Below, piece after piece: positions 4,983-7,319 of a DNA stretch of 7,319 nt. Origin of the DNA: Dehalococcoidia bacterium (lineage in GTDB: Bacteria; Chloroflexota; Dehalococcoidia; Plut-88900). Position 1 is the first letter of the stretch, and every line of letters begins with the position of its first letter. Location of the stretch: the NCBI GenBank assembly GCA_012270635.1, contig JAAXHX010000162.1:1-7319 (forward strand). Reading direction: 5' to 3'. The translations under genes and the position numbers were made by a program. The notes under the pieces were generated by a model. The model saw only the letters and a program-made list of their open reading frames with translations, had not been told where the DNA came from and made no database searches.

Positions 4983-7319
4983 GAGTTCGCCCGCCGACGG
5001 ATTCCACCCCGGGTTCGCATACCGCATCATCCGCACCGTCTCCTGAGACAACGAGACGCACGCCGGATCATCCCCCCGCCATCGGTCCCCCATCGCGCCC
5101 GTCACCTGGTGGGCCATACTGCGGGCAAACCGCGCCAGGTGCTCCCGGAGCACCCCCACTTCCACCGACTCCTCCTCGACAAGGGTCGCGGTCGCGACCG
5201 CCTGGTCCACCCTCGCATTCGATACGGACGTCACCACCAGGGAAAAGGTCTCCTCGCGCCAGTCCCGCGGGCCCCCCAGCAGCGGGACCTCCACCGACTG
5301 CGCCAGGTCCCCCGGCGCAAACGTGAGCAGGCCCGCGGTCCGGACATAGTCCGTGCCCGCCTCGGCGGTGCCGTCCAACGTTTCATACCCGGCGGTGACC
5401 AGCTGCGAACTGGGCCGGGACAGGCGCAGGGTAAAGACCGCGGCGGCCCCCTGGTCCCTCACGATGATATCGTCCACCCGCAAATGCGGCCGGCCATCGT
5501 TGTCGAGGATCGTGCCGGTGCCCACCGCCCGGGCCAGAGCCGCGTTCGTCGGCTGGGAGAGCGTCACCTGAAACGTTTCATCTTCCTCCTCCAACGGGTC
5601 CTCCTCCACCTGGATGGCTACGACGCCCTCCACACTGCCGCTTTCAAAGATCACGATGCCGCGCGAGGCCCGGTAGTCCAGCCCCGCTTCCGCCGTCCGG
5701 TCCGACGTCTCAAACCGCACCGTGACAACGCGCGAAAAGGCCCGGCTCAATCGGACCGGCAGGTGCAACCTCCCCGCCCCCTCGGGGGCCTGACGGTCAT
5801 ATATACTGATCGTCACCGGCTCGTCGTCATCCAGAATGATGCCCCGGCCCGTGCCCGCCTGGATTCCAGCCCCGGCCGCCCCGCTGAGCCGCACCACAAA
5901 CGTCTCGGGCACCTCGTCCAGATCATCTTGCAGAATCTGCACCGGAAGCGGCTGAGCCCGTTCCCCCGGATTGAATTGCACGGTGCCGTGGGCGGCCAAA
6001 TAGTCCGCCCCCGCCGTGGCCGTCTCATCCGATGTGGCATAGTCCACCGTGACCTTCCGGGCACTGGGCCCACTCAGCGATACCGTAAAGGTGGCCCGGC
6101 CCGCACTTTCCGGGACCGTGACATCCCCCAGGCTCAAGGTCGGCAGGGCCTCATTATCCAGAATGGTGCCCGTGCCGACCGCCTGGCCCAGCTCCGCCCG
6201 CTCCGCGCGCAGCTCCCCCAGCCGGAGCGTGAACGTCTCCTTCCCCTCATACACGTTATCCTCCAGTACCGGGATGGAAATCTCCTGTATGGTCTGACCC
6301 GGAGCAAAGCGCAAAAGCCCCTCCCTGGAGGCGTAGTCACTCCCGGCCGTGGCCGTGCCGTCCGCCGTGCCATACCGGGCGGTGACCTCGTAAGCACTGG
6401 GAACGCTGAGCCGGGCCCCAAAGGTCGCCCGCCCGGCCCCCTCATCCACCTGAACATCCTGAACCAGGTCCAACACCGGGGTCGCCTCGTTATCCAGTAT
6501 CGTCGCCCAGCCGGTGTCGTCTCCGAAGGCCGCATGGATCGGGTTACTGAGGACCAGGGTGAACGTCTCGTCCCCCTCGGCCAACAGATCATCCAGCAGC
6601 GGCACCTCCACCCCCCCGCTGAGCTGGCCCGCCTCGATGGTTAACGTCCCCGCGACCGGTACATAGTCGGCACCCGCCGTGGCCGTGCCCTCCAGGGTGG
6701 CATACTCTACCGTGACCGGATCCGAAACGGGGCGATCCAGCTGCACAGTGAAGACGGCCCGCGCGTCGTGCTCATGGGCCACCACATCCCCCACCGACAC
6801 CAACAATATATCGTTGTCCACGATACGCACGATCGCTTCGCCTTGCGATAGGGATACATTGGGCGGATGAGGATCACGGAGCCGCACGCGAAAGGCCTCC
6901 TCTCCTTCGATCCGGTCGTCATCTATAATCGGAATCCGGACTTCTTCCGCAATGCCCGGCGCAAATACCACCGCGCGGGAGACCGGCACATAGTCGGCCC
7001 CGGCCGTGGCCGTGAGATCCTCCGTGGCCAGGTGGACCCGCACCGGCTGCTCCGGCACACTGAAAAGGGGCGCACTCAAACGCACGGTCACGACGGCGTC
7101 GCCCGCGTGCTCCTCGACTATTACATCCTCCACCGACACCGACACCACCTCGTTGTCCACGATACGCACGATCGCTTCGCCTTGCGACAGGGATACATTT
7201 TGAGGATCACGGAGCCGCACGCGAAAGGTCTCCTCCCCTTCGAACAGATTATCATCTATAATCGGAATCCGGACTTCCGCTTCCGTAGCGCCCGGCGCCC
7301 ATACCACCTCGCGGGAGAC
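3909..7319 (-). CDS. Calx-beta repeat autotransporter-type outer-membrane protein (5' end outside window)
   Basis: The frame is open from the right window edge to TAA at 3911-3909: 1136 visible residues, N-terminus missing. An apparent GTG start at 7307 lies inside a Calx-beta domain and is not the true start. Domains in order: one partial and six complete Calx-beta repeats (visible residues 1-717), each with (E/D)xAG..A.FTV.LS, an ATAGxDY core, a DDxxEGxETF acidic turn and a final TILDNE. Then come an amphipathic helix (723-747), a short segment with the only two cysteines (C754, C783), and a barrel of about 350 residues ending in Trp. Calx-beta domains commonly bind calcium. The barrel, with LRTGLLVAHS, LTGLYPYMGYR, GGDAETGLGLELGGGLR and YRLGYEVRL, resembles the C-terminal translocator of Calx-beta autotransporters. 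I infer a surface-anchored adhesin-like protein. The DNA is markedly GC-rich, especially in the barrel. Confidence 0.95.
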   Translation of the reverse strand, partial: VSREVVWAPGATEAEVRIPIIDDNLFEGEETFRVRLRDPQNVSLSQGEAIVRIVDNEVVSVSVEDVIVEEHAGDAVVTVRLSAPLFSVPEQPVRVHLATEDLTATAGADYVPVSRAVVFAPGIAEEVRIPIIDDDRIEGEEAFRVRLRDPHPPNVSLSQGEAIVRIVDNDILLVSVGDVVAHEHDARAVFTVQLDRPVSDPVTVEYATLEGTATAGADYVPVAGTLTIEAGQLSGGVEVPLLDDLLAEGDETFTLVLSNPIHAAFGDDTGWATILDNEATPVLDLVQDVQVDEGAGRATFGARLSVPSAYEVTARYGTADGTATAGSDYASREGLLRFAPGQTIQEISIPVLEDNVYEGKETFTLRLGELRAERAELGQAVGTGTILDNEALPTLSLGDVTVPESAGRATFTVSLSGPSARKVTVDYATSDETATAGADYLAAHGTVQFNPGERAQPLPVQILQDDLDEVPETFVVRLSGAAGAGIQAGTGRGIILDDDEPVTISIYDRQAPEGAGRLHLPVRLSRAFSRVVTVRFETSDRTAEAGLDYRASRGIVIFESGSVEGVVAIQVEEDPLEEEDETFQVTLSQPTNAALARAVGTGTILDNDGRPHLRVDDIIVRDQGAAAVFTLRLSRPSSQLVTAGYETLDGTAEAGTDYVRTAGLLTFAPGDLAQSVEVPLLGGPRDWREETFSLVVTSVSNARVDQAVATATLVEEESVEVGVLREHLARFARSMAHQVTGAMGDRWRGDDPACVSLSQETVRMMRYANPGWNPSAGELLSGCGVAAHSGGLGVWGRGAFLRWSGRDGALSLNAAVTTATLGTDYQFRGGLRTGLLVAHSQAEGSFAAYAAEGEVGSRLTGLYPYMGYRQGSSQIWALAGAGRGTAEVAGAEPVDAPLGARLLAAGATGRLTRGGRAQLSYEADAFWTRARAEDMADIVVHRVRAGVEGRLALTASMRPYLEAALRRDGGDAETGLGLELGGGLRMAGTKLRVDLSARGLVLHAATGFAEWGMAAGIRYGNLQGVGPTLEVRPVWGAGQSGGRPALWRHDAVGDAAWSPPGQRRLEMRFGYGTQGARGTTRPVLGVGLFDRGRGYRLGYEVRLNNGLQLSVMGTAREQVPWHPVTYGLSTRAALRW
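5079..5153 (-). other. Amphipathic linker helix before the barrel
   Basis: Visible residues 723-747 read as a helix with alternating hydrophobic and basic positions (VLREHLARFARSMAHQV and on to GDRW), with no proline. It lies between the last Calx-beta copy and the barrel. In classical autotransporters an alpha-helix of this kind sits inside the barrel pore and connects passenger to translocator. The role is inferred from position. Confidence 0.65.
5169..7319 (-). repeat. Tandem Calx-beta domain array (one partial, six complete)
   Basis: Using the final DNE/DND/DDD/EEE triplet as the border, the copies are 7319-7149 (partial), 7148-6810, 6809-6486, 6485-6150, 6149-5823, 5822-5496 and 5495-5169, each about 325-340 bases. 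Conserved positions are the TATAGADY-like core, the hydrophobic strand before an acidic turn (IPIIDDDRIEGEEAF in the second copy) and the TILDNE end. The last copy is the most diverged: its acidic turn reads GGPRDWREETF and it ends in EEE instead of DNE, which may weaken calcium binding next to the barrel linker. Confidence 0.92.
6810..7319 (-). repeat. Near-identical duplicated Calx-beta segment
   Basis: The stretch 6811-6983 repeats at 7150-7319 and probably continues past the edge. The first 50 bases after the alignment point differ at one position. Later parts keep long identical blocks such as the 28-base block beginning tgaggatcac at 6868 and 7201. Length differences are whole codons: DPHPPN versus DPQN (six bases) and GIAEEV versus GATEAEV (three bases). 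The period is 333-339 bases, one domain. The other five repeats share only protein-level similarity, so this copy arose recently by unequal crossing-over or slippage, and copy number may vary between strains. Confidence 0.88.

Noticed and set aside
4311..6644. 777-codon open frame on the plus strand
   Set aside because: It lies entirely antisense to the Calx-beta/barrel gene, whose domains are unmistakable. The product is dominated by Arg, Pro, Gly and His with no domain pattern, as expected from the complement of a GC-rich coding frame.
7305..7307. GTG at 7307 as the start of the Calx-beta gene
   Set aside because: Upstream codons to the window edge (VSRE) continue the Calx-beta pattern and match the duplicated copy at 6983-6972, so the gene extends beyond the window.
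6810..7319. Regular direct repeats as a CRISPR or mobile element signal
   Set aside because: The repeats are in-frame Calx-beta domains about 336 bases long with whole-codon indels, so they are protein-domain duplication.

Overview
The window holds two very large secreted-protein genes. Both are on the minus strand, in the same order of transcription, and both are cut by a window edge. Reading in the direction of transcription (right to left), the first gene (7319 down to 3909, missing its 5' end) encodes a string of Calx-beta domains followed by an outer-membrane beta-barrel of autotransporter type. After a 367-base gap, the second gene (3541 down to 1, missing its 3' end) encodes a signal peptide, seven cysteine-paired immunoglobulin-like modules, a pilin-subunit-like beta domain and a segment resembling a PapD-type periplasmic chaperone. 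No RNA gene, CRISPR array, insertion sequence or metabolic gene is visible.

The organism must be a Gram-negative (diderm) bacterium, because one product ends in an outer-membrane barrel with a C-terminal aromatic residue. The DNA is GC-rich, most strongly in the barrel half of the first gene. The second gene starts with no recognisable Shine-Dalgarno sequence. That absence, together with the style of the repeats (Cys, Tyr-Glu-Gly, Trp-x-Trp, Val-Pro-Ala landmarks), reminds me of marine or sponge-associated Rhodothermota/Bacteroidota, but this is recollection, not proof. A gammaproteobacterium or another symbiont lineage with Calx-beta autotransporters is also possible.

Region by region: 1-3541, minus-strand modular Ig-like/pilin-like/chaperone-like protein (at least 1180 residues). 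3542-3908, intergenic, with GC-rich hairpins, weak promoter-like sequence and one dubious open frame that fits exactly between the two genes. 3909-7319, minus-strand Calx-beta autotransporter (at least 1136 residues). Both products look like cell-surface or periplasmic adhesion-type proteins built by tandem domain duplication. The first gene shows a recent duplication of one Calx-beta repeat at its upstream end. The second shows a duplication of a two-module unit.

The most unusual signals are in the second gene: a regular cysteine pair (C, 14-17 residues, C) at the start of every Ig-like module, an alternating A-B-A'-B' module order, and an apparent fusion of repeat stalk, pilin-like domain and chaperone-like domain in one chain. 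The large plus-strand open frames (for example 4311-6644) are antisense shadows of these GC-rich genes.
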